Assembly: GCA_014268975.2 (NCBI GenBank)
Contig: CP077096.1
Coordinates: 2,130,501-2,194,500 of the forward strand
DNA: 64,000 nt
DNA from: Pseudomonas wayambapalatensis
Lineage (GTDB): Bacteria > Pseudomonadota > Gammaproteobacteria > Pseudomonadales > Pseudomonadaceae
Reading direction: 5' to 3'
The number at the start of each line of letters is the position of its first letter. Positions within the stretch are counted from its first letter, which is position 1. The position numbers and the translations under genes were made by a program. The notes under the pieces are model-generated. The model worked only from the letters and a program-made list of their open reading frames with translations, was not told the origin of the DNA and ran no database searches. This document shows, piece after piece, positions 26,940-36,200 of this stretch.

Positions 26940-29192
26940 ATGTACAAGGACCTCAAGTTCCCCATCCTCATCGTCCACCGTGCGATCAAGGCCGACAGCG
27001 TCGCCGGTGAGCGTATACGGGGTATCGCCGAGGAGCTCAAGCAGGATGGCTTCGCCATCCTCGCCGCCGCCGACCATGCCGAAGCGCGTCTGGTCGCCGC
27101 CACCCACCACGGCCTGGCCTGCATGCTGATCGCCGCCGAAGGCGTCGGTGACAATATCCATCTGCTGCAGAACATGGCCGAGCTGATCCACCTGGCGCGG
27201 CTGCGTGCACCGGATCTGCCGATCTTTGCCCTGGGCGAGCAGGTTACCCTGGAAAATGCACCTGCCGAGGCGATGAGCGAGCTGAACCAGTTGCGTGGCA
27301 TCCTCTACCTGTTCGAAGACACTGTGCCGTTCCTGGCCCGACAGGTGGCGCGGGCTGCGCACAATTACCTCGACGGCCTGCTGCCCCCTTTCTTCAAGGC
27401 GCTGGTGCAGCACACTGCGCAATCGAACTATTCCTGGCACACGCCCGGCCACGGTGGTGGCGTGGCGTATCGCAAAAGCCCGGTGGGCCAGGCCTTTCAC
27501 CAGTTCTTCGGCGAAAACACCCTGCGTTCGGATCTCTCGGTCTCGGTGCCGGAGCTGGGGTCGTTGCTCGATCACACCGGGCCGCTGGCCGAAGCCGAGG
27601 CCAGGGCTGCGCGCAATTTTGGTGCCGATCATACGTTCTTCGTCATCAATGGCACCTCGACCGCCAACAAGATCGTCTGGCACGCCATGGTCGCGCGTGA
27701 CGACCTGGTGCTGGTGGACCGCAACTGCCACAAATCGGTGGTGCATGCGATCATCATGACCGGTGCCATCCCGTTGTACCTGTGCCCGGAGCGCAACGAA
27801 CTGGGCATCATCGGGCCGATCCCGCTCAGCGAGTTCAGCCGCGAGTCGATCGCGGCCAAGATTCAGTCCAACCCCCTGACCCGTGGTCGTGCGCCGCGCA
27901 TCCGCCTGGCGGTGGTGACCAATTCCACCTATGACGGTCTGTGCTACCACGCCGGCCAGATCAAGCAGGCCCTGGGTGCGAGTGTCGAAATACTGCATTT
28001 CGACGAGGCCTGGTTCGCCTACGCTGCTTTCCACGATTTCTTCAGCGGGCGCTATGCCATGGGCACCGCCCGCGAGGCCGACAGCCCGCTGCTGTTCAGC
28101 ACGCACTCTACCCACAAGCTACTGGCTGCCTTCAGCCAGGCCTCGATGATCCACGTGCAGGACGGCGCCCTTCGCCAGCTTGACCGCGATCGCTTCAACG
28201 AGGCGTTCATGATGCATATATCGACCTCGCCCCAGTACAGCATCCTGGCATCGCTGGATGTTGCCTCGACCATGATGGAAGGCCCGGCCGGGCGATCACT
28301 GTTGCAGGAGATGTTCGACGAGGCCCTGAGCTTTCGTCGCGCGCTGGCCAACCTGCGCGCGCACATTGCGACCGATGATTGGTGGTTCAGCATCTGGCAG
28401 CCGCCGGCGGCCGAAGGTATCCAGCGCCTGGACGCGCAGGACTGGTTGCTGGAGCCCGGCGCCCAGTGGCACGGCTTTGGCGACGTGGCACAGGACTATG
28501 TGCTGCTCGATCCGCTCAAGGTGACCCTGGTGATGCCAGGGCTGACCGCCGAGGGTGTGCTCGGCGAGCATGGGATTCCAGCGGCGGTGGTGAGCAAGTT
28601 CCTCTGGGAACGTGGGTTGGTGGTAGAGAAGACCGGGCTGTACAGTTTCCTGGTGCTGTTCTCCATGGGGATCACCAAGGGCAAGTGGAGCACGCTGCTG
28701 ACCGAATTGCTCGAATTCAAGCGCCACTATGACGCCAATACGGCCCTGCAGCTGTGCCTGCCCAGCGTCGTGGCCGTCGCACCGTTACGATATCAGCGGC
28801 TGGGCCTGCGCGACCTGTGCGAGCAATTGCACGACTGCTACCGTGCCAATGCCACGGCCAAGCAGCTCAAGCGCCTGTTCACCCGCTTGCCGGAAGTGGC
28901 CATGAGCCCGGGGCAGGCGTACGACCGGATGGTCAAGGGGGAGGTCGAAGCGGTGCCGATCGAGCAATTGCTCGGGCGCATCTCGGCAGTGATGCTGGTG
29001 CCTTATCCGCCAGGTATTCCGCTGATCATGCCGGGCGAACGCTTCACCGAGGCGACCCGTTCGATCCTCGACTACCTGGCCTTCGCCCGAGCCTTCGACA
29101 GGGGCTTTCCCGGCTTCGTTGCCGATGTCCATGGCCTGCAGCATGAAGGCGAGGGGCCCTACACGGTGGATTGCCTCACGGAATGCGGATGA
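26940..29192 (+). CDS. ldcA: Lysine decarboxylase (Orn/Lys/Arg decarboxylase family)
   Basis: A 750-residue PLP-dependent fold-type I decarboxylase. It has an N-terminal wing domain (to about residue 130), the HTPGHGGGVAYRKSP substrate/PLP region, the FDEAWFAYAAFHDF segment with the PLP-ring aspartate, and the Schiff-base Lys393 in STHSTHKLLAAFSQ. The length matches P. aeruginosa LdcA (PA1818), which lies at the same place next to rnhA-dnaQ and converts lysine to cadaverine. Arginine or ornithine decarboxylase activity cannot be excluded from sequence alone. GGAGG precedes the ATG. Confidence 0.9.
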   Translation: MYKDLKFPILIVHRAIKADSVAGERIRGIAEELKQDGFAILAAADHAEARLVAATHHGLACMLIAAEGVGDNIHLLQNMAELIHLARLRAPDLPIFALGEQVTLENAPAEAMSELNQLRGILYLFEDTVPFLARQVARAAHNYLDGLLPPFFKALVQHTAQSNYSWHTPGHGGGVAYRKSPVGQAFHQFFGENTLRSDLSVSVPELGSLLDHTGPLAEAEARAARNFGADHTFFVINGTSTANKIVWHAMVARDDLVLVDRNCHKSVVHAIIMTGAIPLYLCPERNELGIIGPIPLSEFSRESIAAKIQSNPLTRGRAPRIRLAVVTNSTYDGLCYHAGQIKQALGASVEILHFDEAWFAYAAFHDFFSGRYAMGTAREADSPLLFSTHSTHKLLAAFSQASMIHVQDGALRQLDRDRFNEAFMMHISTSPQYSILASLDVASTMMEGPAGRSLLQEMFDEALSFRRALANLRAHIATDDWWFSIWQPPAAEGIQRLDAQDWLLEPGAQWHGFGDVAQDYVLLDPLKVTLVMPGLTAEGVLGEHGIPAAVVSKFLWERGLVVEKTGLYSFLVLFSMGITKGKWSTLLTELLEFKRHYDANTALQLCLPSVVAVAPLRYQRLGLRDLCEQLHDCYRANATAKQLKRLFTRLPEVAMSPGQAYDRMVKGEVEAVPIEQLLGRISAVMLVPYPPGIPLIMPGERFTEATRSILDYLAFARAFDRGFPGFVADVHGLQHEGEGPYTVDCLTECG

Positions 29193-29394
29193 TCTCGACG
29201 CCGCTCTGGGCCAGTTCGAAGCGGTCTTCACCCAGGTAATTGACCCGGTCGCCGATGGCCAGGCGATAGGTGGTGATCGGCGCGCCAAGGGTGCTGCCGT
29301 CCGCCTGCAAGGTCGACTCCTGGAATTCATGCACCGGGTAGATGCGGCCTTCGGCGTCGCGGGCGTGGAATTGGCCGACCAGTACTGCTGCCAT
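29176..29394 (-). CDS. Small hypothetical protein, convergent with ldcA
   Basis: A 72-residue protein (MAAVLVGQFHARDAEGRIYP..., ending GVEIIRIP) with no membrane segment and a beta-rich composition. It looks like a genuine small gene because its codon use is ordinary and it begins with a clean ATG. Its 3' end overlaps the end of ldcA by 17 bases on the opposite strand. I do not recognise its family. The open frame extends much further upstream, but that extension is antisense to chrR and is not supported. Confidence 0.55.
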   Translation of the reverse strand: MAAVLVGQFHARDAEGRIYPVHEFQESTLQADGSTLGAPITTYRLAIGDRVNYLGEDRFELAQSGVEIIRIP

Positions 29395-29550
29395 GTAGGT
29401 TGAAACCTCTGAAATATGGAGAAATATCTGCAGACATAGACCAGCGAAGGGGGCGGGAAGTTTTCTTGTTACGGAAAAAAACCTCGAGGGTGAAGAAGGG
29501 TCATCTATAACTACACAGTTCCCCTTTCCCAGCAGAGGATGCAAATCGCC

Positions 29551-30111
29551 ATGAGCCAGGTCTATTCGGTAGCGGTCGTTGTCGGCAGCTTGCGCAAGGA
29601 CTCCTACAACCGCAAGGTGGCCCGCGCCCTTTCGGAGCTGGCGCCGTCCAGCCTTGCGCTGAAAATCATCGAGATCGGTGATCTGCCGTTGTACAACGAG
29701 GATGTCGAGGCCGCGGGCGTGCCGGCACCCTGGCAGCGTTTTCGCGACGAGATCCGCCGCAGCGATGCAGTGCTGTTCGTCACCCCGGAGTACAACCGCT
29801 CGGTGCCGGGGGCGTTGAAGAACGCCATCGATGTTGGCTCGCGACCTTACGGGCAGAGTGCCTGGGGCGGCAAGCCGACGGCGGTGGCCAGTGTGTCGCC
29901 GGGGGCGATCGGTGGCTTTGGTGCCAACCATGCATTGCGCCAATCGCTGGTCTTTCTCGACATGCCCTGCATGCAGATGCCCGAAGCCTACATCGGAGGC
30001 GCGGAGACACTGTTCGACGAGGCGGGCAAGCTCAGCGACAAGACTCGGCCGTTCCTGCAGGCATTCATTGACCGGTTTGCCGCGTGGGTGAAGCTGAATC
30101 GGGCGGTCTGA
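29551..30111 (+). CDS. chrR: NADPH-dependent FMN reductase, ChrR-like quinone/chromate reductase
   Basis: A 186-residue flavodoxin-fold reductase, the same length as P. putida ChrR. The phosphate-binding loop VGSLRKDSYNRK, the TPEYNRSVPGALKNAIDVGSR block and WGGKPTAVASVSPG are characteristic FMN-binding elements. It reduces quinones by two electrons and can reduce chromate. The ATG at 29551 fits the AGAGGA ribosome-binding sequence better than the one at 29539. A REP hairpin separates it from the convergent phnX. Confidence 0.9.
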   Translation: MSQVYSVAVVVGSLRKDSYNRKVARALSELAPSSLALKIIEIGDLPLYNEDVEAAGVPAPWQRFRDEIRRSDAVLFVTPEYNRSVPGALKNAIDVGSRPYGQSAWGGKPTAVASVSPGAIGGFGANHALRQSLVFLDMPCMQMPEAYIGGAETLFDEAGKLSDKTRPFLQAFIDRFAAWVKLNRAV

Positions 30112-30128
30112 TAGCGCTCGTTATCCTT

Positions 30129-30177
30129 TTCGCGGGCAAGTCGCAGTGGCTGTTCGCCGCTGCGACGTGCCCGCGAA
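30129..30177. repeat. REP hairpin between chrR and phnX
   Basis: The arms 30129-30146 and 30160-30177 (TTCGCGGGCA-GTCGCAG and its inverse) pair at 17 of 18 positions around a 13-base loop. It lies between convergent genes, where it may end both transcripts. Confidence 0.75.
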
Positions 30178-30195
30178 TGCGTCATTGCCCATCCA

Positions 30196-31023
30196 TCACA
30201 CGCCTTGCGGCATTTCCCCCTTGGCCAGCCGCCGATTGATATCGGCAACCACCTCCGGCAGCTCGTTGATGGTGTCGATCAGGTAGTGCGGTCGCGAACC
30301 CTCGAACAGCGTATGAATGCGCTTGCGCTCCTGCTCCAGTTGCTCGGCGCTCAGCGCCTGGTATTGCTCCCAAGTCAGCCCCAGCGCATTGCCCGAGCAC
30401 ACCAGCGCCACTGTCCACATCCCGGCACGACGGCCTTCCAGAATGCCCGGTACGGTGTCGTCCACCTTCACGCACGCGGCGACATCGTCGATGCCCAGGG
30501 CAATGACGTTGGCCAGGGCCTGGGCCGGCCATGGGCGACCGTTGGGCGTTTCGTCGGTGGCCACCACGTGATCGGCGACATAGCCATTGCGTGCTGCCAG
30601 CTCTACCACCTTGTCCATCACCACTTTCGGGTAGCCCGAACACGAGCCGATCTTCAGGCCCTCGTTGCGCAGCCCGGTGAGAGTGTCCAGTGCACCGGGA
30701 ATCAGCGCCGAATGCACGGCGATCTTCTCGATCTGCAGGGGCATGAAACGTTCGTAGATGGCCGTGACGTCATCATCGGTCGGGGTACGGCCAAATACCT
30801 TGCGGTAACGCTCGGCGATTTCCGGCACATCGCACAGGGTGCGGATATGGTCCCACTTGCCCATGCCCATCGGCCCGCGGGCCTCATCGATGGATACCTC
30901 GACATCGAATTCGGCAAAGGCCTCGACGAAGATCTGGGTCGGGGCGAAGGAGCCGAAGTCGACGACGGTGCCGGCCCAATCGAGGATGGCGGCTTGCAGC
31001 TGGGTGGGGTTGCTGTAGTTCAT
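30196..31023 (-). CDS. phnX: Phosphonoacetaldehyde hydrolase (phosphonatase)
   Basis: A 275-residue HAD-superfamily enzyme that splits phosphonoacetaldehyde into acetaldehyde and phosphate. The nucleophile Asp15 is in [12 protein letters not shown], and the Schiff-base Lys56 in [10 protein letters not shown] is specific to phosphonatases. Later HAD motifs ([24 protein letters not shown]) are intact. The start at 31023 ([10 protein letters not shown]) gives the usual length. It is 35 bases downstream of phnW, forming the two-step 2-aminoethylphosphonate degradation operon. Confidence 0.96.
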   Translation of the reverse strand: MNYSNPTQLQAAILDWAGTVVDFGSFAPTQIFVEAFAEFDVEVSIDEARGPMGMGKWDHIRTLCDVPEIAERYRKVFGRTPTDDDVTAIYERFMPLQIEKIAVHSALIPGALDTLTGLRNEGLKIGSCSGYPKVVMDKVVELAARNGYVADHVVATDETPNGRPWPAQALANVIALGIDDVAACVKVDDTVPGILEGRRAGMWTVALVCSGNALGLTWEQYQALSAEQLEQERKRIHTLFEGSRPHYLIDTINELPEVVADINRRLAKGEMPQGV

Positions 31024-31058
31024 GTGCGCGATTTCCTTCAATGAGGTGGGCAAAGGGG

Positions 31059-32165
31059 TCAGATATCCAGCACTTCCATTTCCCGCAGCACCTGTGCCAC
31101 GGCATCGACGGCGGCCTGCATGCCCGCCGCACCGACCACACCGATGCAGCCGACGCGGAAGGTCTCGACCTGGGTCAGCTTGCCGGGATAGAGAATGAAA
31201 CCCTTGGCCTTGACCCGCTCGTAGAAGTCCTTGAACTGGTAACGGGCGTCCGTGGGGGCGTGGAAGGTGACGATGATCGGTGCCTGGATGTCGGTGGGCA
31301 GGAAGCTGCGCAGGCCGATCCTGGCCATGCCGTCGAGCAGGGTCCGGCAGTTGTTGGCGTAGCGTTGATGGCGCGCTGGCAGGCCGCCTTCTTCAGCGTA
31401 CTGTTGCAGTGCTTCGTGCAGTGCCGCGACCACGTGGGTCGGCGGGGTGAAGCGCCACTGGCCGGTCTTGGCCATGTAGGTGTGCTGGTCGTGAAGGTCC
31501 ATGGCCAGCGAGTGGGCGTTGCCTTCGGCAGCGGCCAGGGCATTTTTCTCGGCGAAGACGAAGCCCATCCCGGGCACACCCTCCAGGCATTTGCCGGAGG
31601 CGGCGATCAGTGCTTCGAACGGCACTTCACGGGCATCGATGGGTAGCGCGCCGAAGGAACTCATGGCATCGATGATCAGGCGTTTGCCGTGGTGCTTGAC
31701 GACCTGGGCGATTTGGTCGAGCGGATTGAGAATGCCGGTGCTGGTTTCGCAGTGAATCAGTGCCACGTGGGTCACGGCCGGGTCGGCGGCGAGCAGGCGA
31801 TCGACGTCGGCGGCGGTGGTCGGTTGGTCTTCGGCGGTTTCGAAGGTGCTGTAGTTGCGGCCCAGCACCTTGCAAATCTTCGCCAGGCGCTGGCCATACG
31901 CACCGTTGATCAGTACCAGGACCTTGCCATCACGCGGCACGAGGGTGCCGATGGCCGCTTCCACGGCAAAGGTGCCGCTGCCTTGCAGGGGCACACAGTG
32001 GTGGCTGGCGCTGGCGTCCAGAATCGCCAGCAATTGCTCGCAGACGCTGGCGGTCAGTTGGTTGAAGTCACGGTCCCAGGAGCCCCAGTCCACCAGCATG
32101 GCCTGGCGGGTGCGGATCGAAGTGGTCAGTGGGCCGGGGGTCAGCAGAATCGGGGCGCTGGTCAT
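31059..32165 (-). CDS. phnW: 2-aminoethylphosphonate--pyruvate transaminase
   Basis: A 368-residue PLP-dependent class V aminotransferase. It transfers the amino group of 2-aminoethylphosphonate to pyruvate, giving phosphonoacetaldehyde and alanine. The [11 protein letters not shown]-terminus, [11 protein letters not shown], the PLP aspartate in [10 protein letters not shown] and the Schiff-base Lys192 in [10 protein letters not shown] are all present. The start at 32165 is chosen because it matches family N-termini. It is first in the phnWX operon and divergent from a LysR-type regulator. Confidence 0.96.
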   Translation of the reverse strand: MTSAPILLTPGPLTTSIRTRQAMLVDWGSWDRDFNQLTASVCEQLLAILDASASHHCVPLQGSGTFAVEAAIGTLVPRDGKVLVLINGAYGQRLAKICKVLGRNYSTFETAEDQPTTAADVDRLLAADPAVTHVALIHCETSTGILNPLDQIAQVVKHHGKRLIIDAMSSFGALPIDAREVPFEALIAASGKCLEGVPGMGFVFAEKNALAAAEGNAHSLAMDLHDQHTYMAKTGQWRFTPPTHVVAALHEALQQYAEEGGLPARHQRYANNCRTLLDGMARIGLRSFLPTDIQAPIIVTFHAPTDARYQFKDFYERVKAKGFILYPGKLTQVETFRVGCIGVVGAAGMQAAVDAVAQVLREMEVLDI

Positions 32166-32233
32166 TGCGGGGCTTCCTCGCAGGCAGTGGGCTGAAACGA
32201 CGGGGCTAGGTTGCAATTCGCTCAGTCATCAAT

Positions 32234-32244
32234 CAAATTGTTTG
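32234..32244. promoter_or_regulatory. Candidate LysR operator between phnW and its regulator
   Basis: CAAA-TTG-TTTG is a short inverted repeat in the 110-base divergent space, in an AT-rich stretch (32227-32250). LysR-type regulators usually bind such interrupted dyads between divergent genes. The assignment is positional only. Confidence 0.35.
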
Positions 32245-32275
32245 TTGTTATGCCAGCCATAAGTCAGGCCGATAA

Positions 32276-33139
32276 ATGAACCTGTTCCAACTCCGTGCCT
32301 TCGATGCCGTTGCCCGCGAGGGCAGCTTCACCCGTGCTGCGGCGCGCCTGTTCATCAGCCAGCCGGCGGTGACCGGGCACGTCAAGGCGCTCGAGGAGCA
32401 TTACCAGATCACCCTGCTGCGCCGCACCGCACGGCGTGTCGAGCTGACCGAGGAGGGTACGCGTCTGGCGGCCATTACCCGGGCCATGTTCGGCCTGGCC
32501 GAAGAGGCCCAGGCGATGCTCGAAGCGAATCGTCAGTTGCTGACCGGGCGTCTGGAGGTCGCAGCAGACGGGCCGCACCGGGTCATGCCGATGCTGGCGC
32601 TATTGCGCGACCGCTACCCTGGCATCACCGTCAAACTGCGCCTGGGCAATGCCCAGGAAACCCTGGCGGCGTTGCTGTCCGAGCATGCCGATGTGGCGGT
32701 GCTGACCGAGGTGGAGCCGCGCAAGGGCCTGTATCTGCAGAGCCTGGGCGAGTCGCGTCTGTGCGCCTTGCTGCCGGTCGGTCATCCCTGGGCCGCCGAG
32801 CCGGGGGAGCTGGCGCTGAGTGCCCTGGACAAGCAGATCATGGTGCTGCGTGAGCCTTCGTCGATCACGCGGCAAACCTTCGACCAGGCGTGTGCCCAGG
32901 CCGGGGTGCAGCCGCGCGTGCTGCTGGAGCTGGACAGCCGAGAGGCTGTGACCGAGGCTGTGGCGGCCGAACTGGGCATCGGTATCGTTTCGTCGGTGGA
33001 AGTGGCGCACGATCCACGGGTGGTGGCGCGGCCCATGCTTGGCGAGGGACTGCTCAACCGGCACATGATCGGCTGTCTGGAGCGTCGCCGTGAGTTGCGC
33101 CTGATTCAGGCATTTCTAGGATTGGCCGTAGCGATTTGA
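32276..33139 (+). CDS. LysR-family regulator of the phnWX genes
   Basis: A 287-residue LysR-type regulator. The N-terminal winged helix (MNLFQLRAFDAVAREGSFTR, then AAARLFISQPAVTGHVKALE) is followed by a periplasmic-binding-protein-like effector domain (about residues 90-285). It is transcribed divergently from phnW, the usual position for an aminoethylphosphonate-responsive activator of phnWX. That role is inferred from context; the effector is unknown. Confidence 0.88.
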   Translation: MNLFQLRAFDAVAREGSFTRAAARLFISQPAVTGHVKALEEHYQITLLRRTARRVELTEEGTRLAAITRAMFGLAEEAQAMLEANRQLLTGRLEVAADGPHRVMPMLALLRDRYPGITVKLRLGNAQETLAALLSEHADVAVLTEVEPRKGLYLQSLGESRLCALLPVGHPWAAEPGELALSALDKQIMVLREPSSITRQTFDQACAQAGVQPRVLLELDSREAVTEAVAAELGIGIVSSVEVAHDPRVVARPMLGEGLLNRHMIGCLERRRELRLIQAFLGLAVAI

Positions 33140-33224
33140 GGACGAGCATTTGCGGTAGCTTTTCCTGCTGAACCTTGAGTGGCGTCTTGTCGATGGTATG
33201 GCCTTTACCCAAGGAGTCATGCCC

Positions 33225-36200
33225 ATGCCTGCTGCTGAACAGAGCGTCGATATGCTCGACGAATTCATCGCGGAAAACCTTCCTGATTGGCTAAGCAAGG
33301 CGTCTGTGGAGGAGATCACTGCGCTGCGCGCAGCCTACGCAGAGCACCGGGCCAGCGAAGAGTTGCTGGTCCAGTCCTTTGCCGATGTGCAGCCACCCCA
33401 TACATTCGCCAAGACGTTGCTGCAGGATGCAATCAGGGAGAGTACCGGAAAGACGCTAGATCTGGACCATGCGCTGTGGCGGGAGCGCTGGCAGAACTAC
33501 AGCCTTCTGGGCGGTGAGGAACTGATCGTTCACCACAGCTTCGAACCGGCGCTTGATCACCTGATGCAGAATTTCGTCGAGAATCAATCCTTCGATGGCC
33601 ACAGCGGACTGATCCACGCCGCGCCGGGTCAGCCCCTTGACACGGCGCCATTGTTGATCGACAGCAAGATCCTGTCAGGTATTTGCCGCAGCGTAGACGT
33701 TGGCAAACACTACCAGGCACTCCTCGACAAGGTCGTGGATGGTGCGCTCAGCCTGGAACTGCGCGAAGAAAAGCGCCAACGGTTGGCGCTTGCAGTGGCG
33801 CTTGCCGTCGTCAAGAAACAGTTGAGCGCCGCAGACGTGGCCATGCTGCGCCAGGTGCTGGCTGGTGTGTCACCTTCCCATCCCGACAGCGCTTCAGTAA
33901 GTGTGAAACGCTTGCGGATACTGGGTTGCAGCTTGGCCACGGGCGTGACGTTCGAGTTGCTAGGCACCCCGCCGGGCAGTTTGCCTGCCGATGCTACGCG
34001 CACCGTTGGCATCATTCTGTACTTGGCCCATCGGCCCCTGCAGCGGTTCGCCTCGTGGGGCGACCTCAATACCTACTGCCAACAATTGCTGGCAGACCCA
34101 CAGGGCCTGACACAGATACTGTACAGCCTTCAGATGAAGGATCGTGCCTCCTTCCTGACCTTGTTGCGCAAACGTCTGAAAGATCCCAAGCCCGACCTCG
34201 AAGTGACAGGCCATGCCCTGAGCAATGGGTTGTTCAACGACCTGACCTCATTGCATATCGCACAGTTACGGGCCGATTCGGCGTACCTGCTGGTATCGAA
34301 CGCTACTGCAGATGAAAACAACAAGCGGTCGCGCTTGGATACCTTGGAGTCGGTGGGTAGCAGCTTGCTGCAAATGGCCAGCTTCTTCGTGCCTGGACTC
34401 AACGAATTGCTGCTGGCGCAGATGGTGGTCGAAACCCTGACGGAGACCTATGAGGGCGTCACGGATTGGCATCGGGGGCATCAGCACGAAGCGCTCGAGC
34501 ACTTGCTCGGGGTCGCCGAGACGGTGGCGGTCAACGCCGTCCTCGTCGCTGGCGGTAAGGCAGTGGCACAGGGTTTCAAGCGCAGTGCCTTCGTTGAAGC
34601 GATGGTGCCTGTTCAAACCAGCGCCGGTGGGCGTCTTTGGGTACAGGATCTGGAGCCCTATCGCAGTACAGACAAACCGGCGAACACCAAGTGCGGTCAC
34701 GACGGTCTGTATCGCCATGGTGACCGTGCGTGGTGGCGGTATCAGAACCACGATTATGAAGTGCGCAACGATCCTCAGCGCGCGCAGTGGCATATGGTGC
34801 ACCGTGCCGGCAACCGCAGGTTCAACCCTGGCCTGCAGTGGAATGGCGAGTGTGGCTGGCGGCTTGCCTGGCAAAAGCCGCAGCAATGGCAGGGCGCGCG
34901 GGTGCTGCTGGAGCACCTGTGGCCTCAAGCCTTGGAGTTGGATGCACAACAGTGTTCACAGGTCCTGACCATCGCCGACATCGACGAGGACGGCTTGTAC
35001 GAGCGTGTCGCGCAGCAGCAGCGGCTCCCGGTGGCGCTACGCGATACCCTCGAGCGCTATGTGCTGGATAAACGTATAGACACCTTCTTCGCGGCCCTGC
35101 ACAAGAATCAGCCGGCAGGTGACGAAGCGCTGATGCAGGCGTGTATCGATCAGCTGCCTGCCGAGGACCGAGTGGCTGCACGTCGTCGGCAGTCCATTCT
35201 GGACCGGGAGCACGAGTTGCGTGCCTGGGTGATGGACAAGCTTTCTGGCGATTATCTGCAGCGCGACGCCTTGATGGTGATCGTGACCAAGGATTTCCCG
35301 CGGTTGCCCGATGTCTATGCCCACGACATCGTGCAGCAGGCAAGCGTCGACCAGCGGCAACACATGGCGTTGAAGCTCGCCTTGCCGCTGGCATTGTCCG
35401 AGCAGGCGCGACAAGCGCTGGTAACGTCGCGTGTTTGCCGAATGCTGCAGGGCCTGTATCTGAAGAATGCCTATTCCGACCACTTGCCGGATCTGGTGTT
35501 CGCGTTATTGCGACGTGTCACGACATGGCCGTCGCGGACCAATTTCGAAGTGCGCCGCGACTCGCTGAGCGGGCATGTGCTCAGTCGCATGCACACCCTC
35601 GACCCTGCCTACCCGCCTAAGGTTCTGGTCCACCACCTTGGCCAGATGCAGGTGTACGAGGGTGGCCGTCGTCTGTTCACCGACGGGCAGCCGGCGCCTG
35701 GCGGCCTGCTGGAGACCTTGCTGCACTTCCTTCCCAAAACCGAATGCGAGCGCTTGGGCTGGACCGGCAGCGAGGCCATCGCCAAGATGCGCGCCGATCT
35801 GCAGGCCCGCTTGCCAGAAGGCCGCGGCCACCTGCTGGCGATGATGGGTATCAGCACCACGAAGCCCCGTTTCACAGCGCCGCGGCGCGTGTCAGGGGGG
35901 CGCTTCGGTTATCTGCTCAGTGGCCGGGGCGATGCCAGCCGTCTTGTCGAGCGCACGCTACAGGACCGTTTGCGCAGCTTGTACCCAGGCTTCGATGCCC
36001 AACAGCTCATGGCTCACTTGAGCTCGCTGGAGCGTCAGCCCGGTTCGACGTTCAGTGCTTTGCTGCGTGAGGAGGAAAGCTTTCGCCAGCTCGACCAGAC
36101 ACTGAATATCTGGTCCGAGGCAGCGAGCAGTGCGGTGCAAAGGCCGATTCGTCGCGTCGTTGCCGATGAACTGCGTCGTTGTTGGCGCAGGCAGGGTGTG

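Noticed and set aside
30182..30643. 153-codon minus-strand frame overlapping phnX
   Set aside because: It lies out of frame within phnX and shows no motif of its own.
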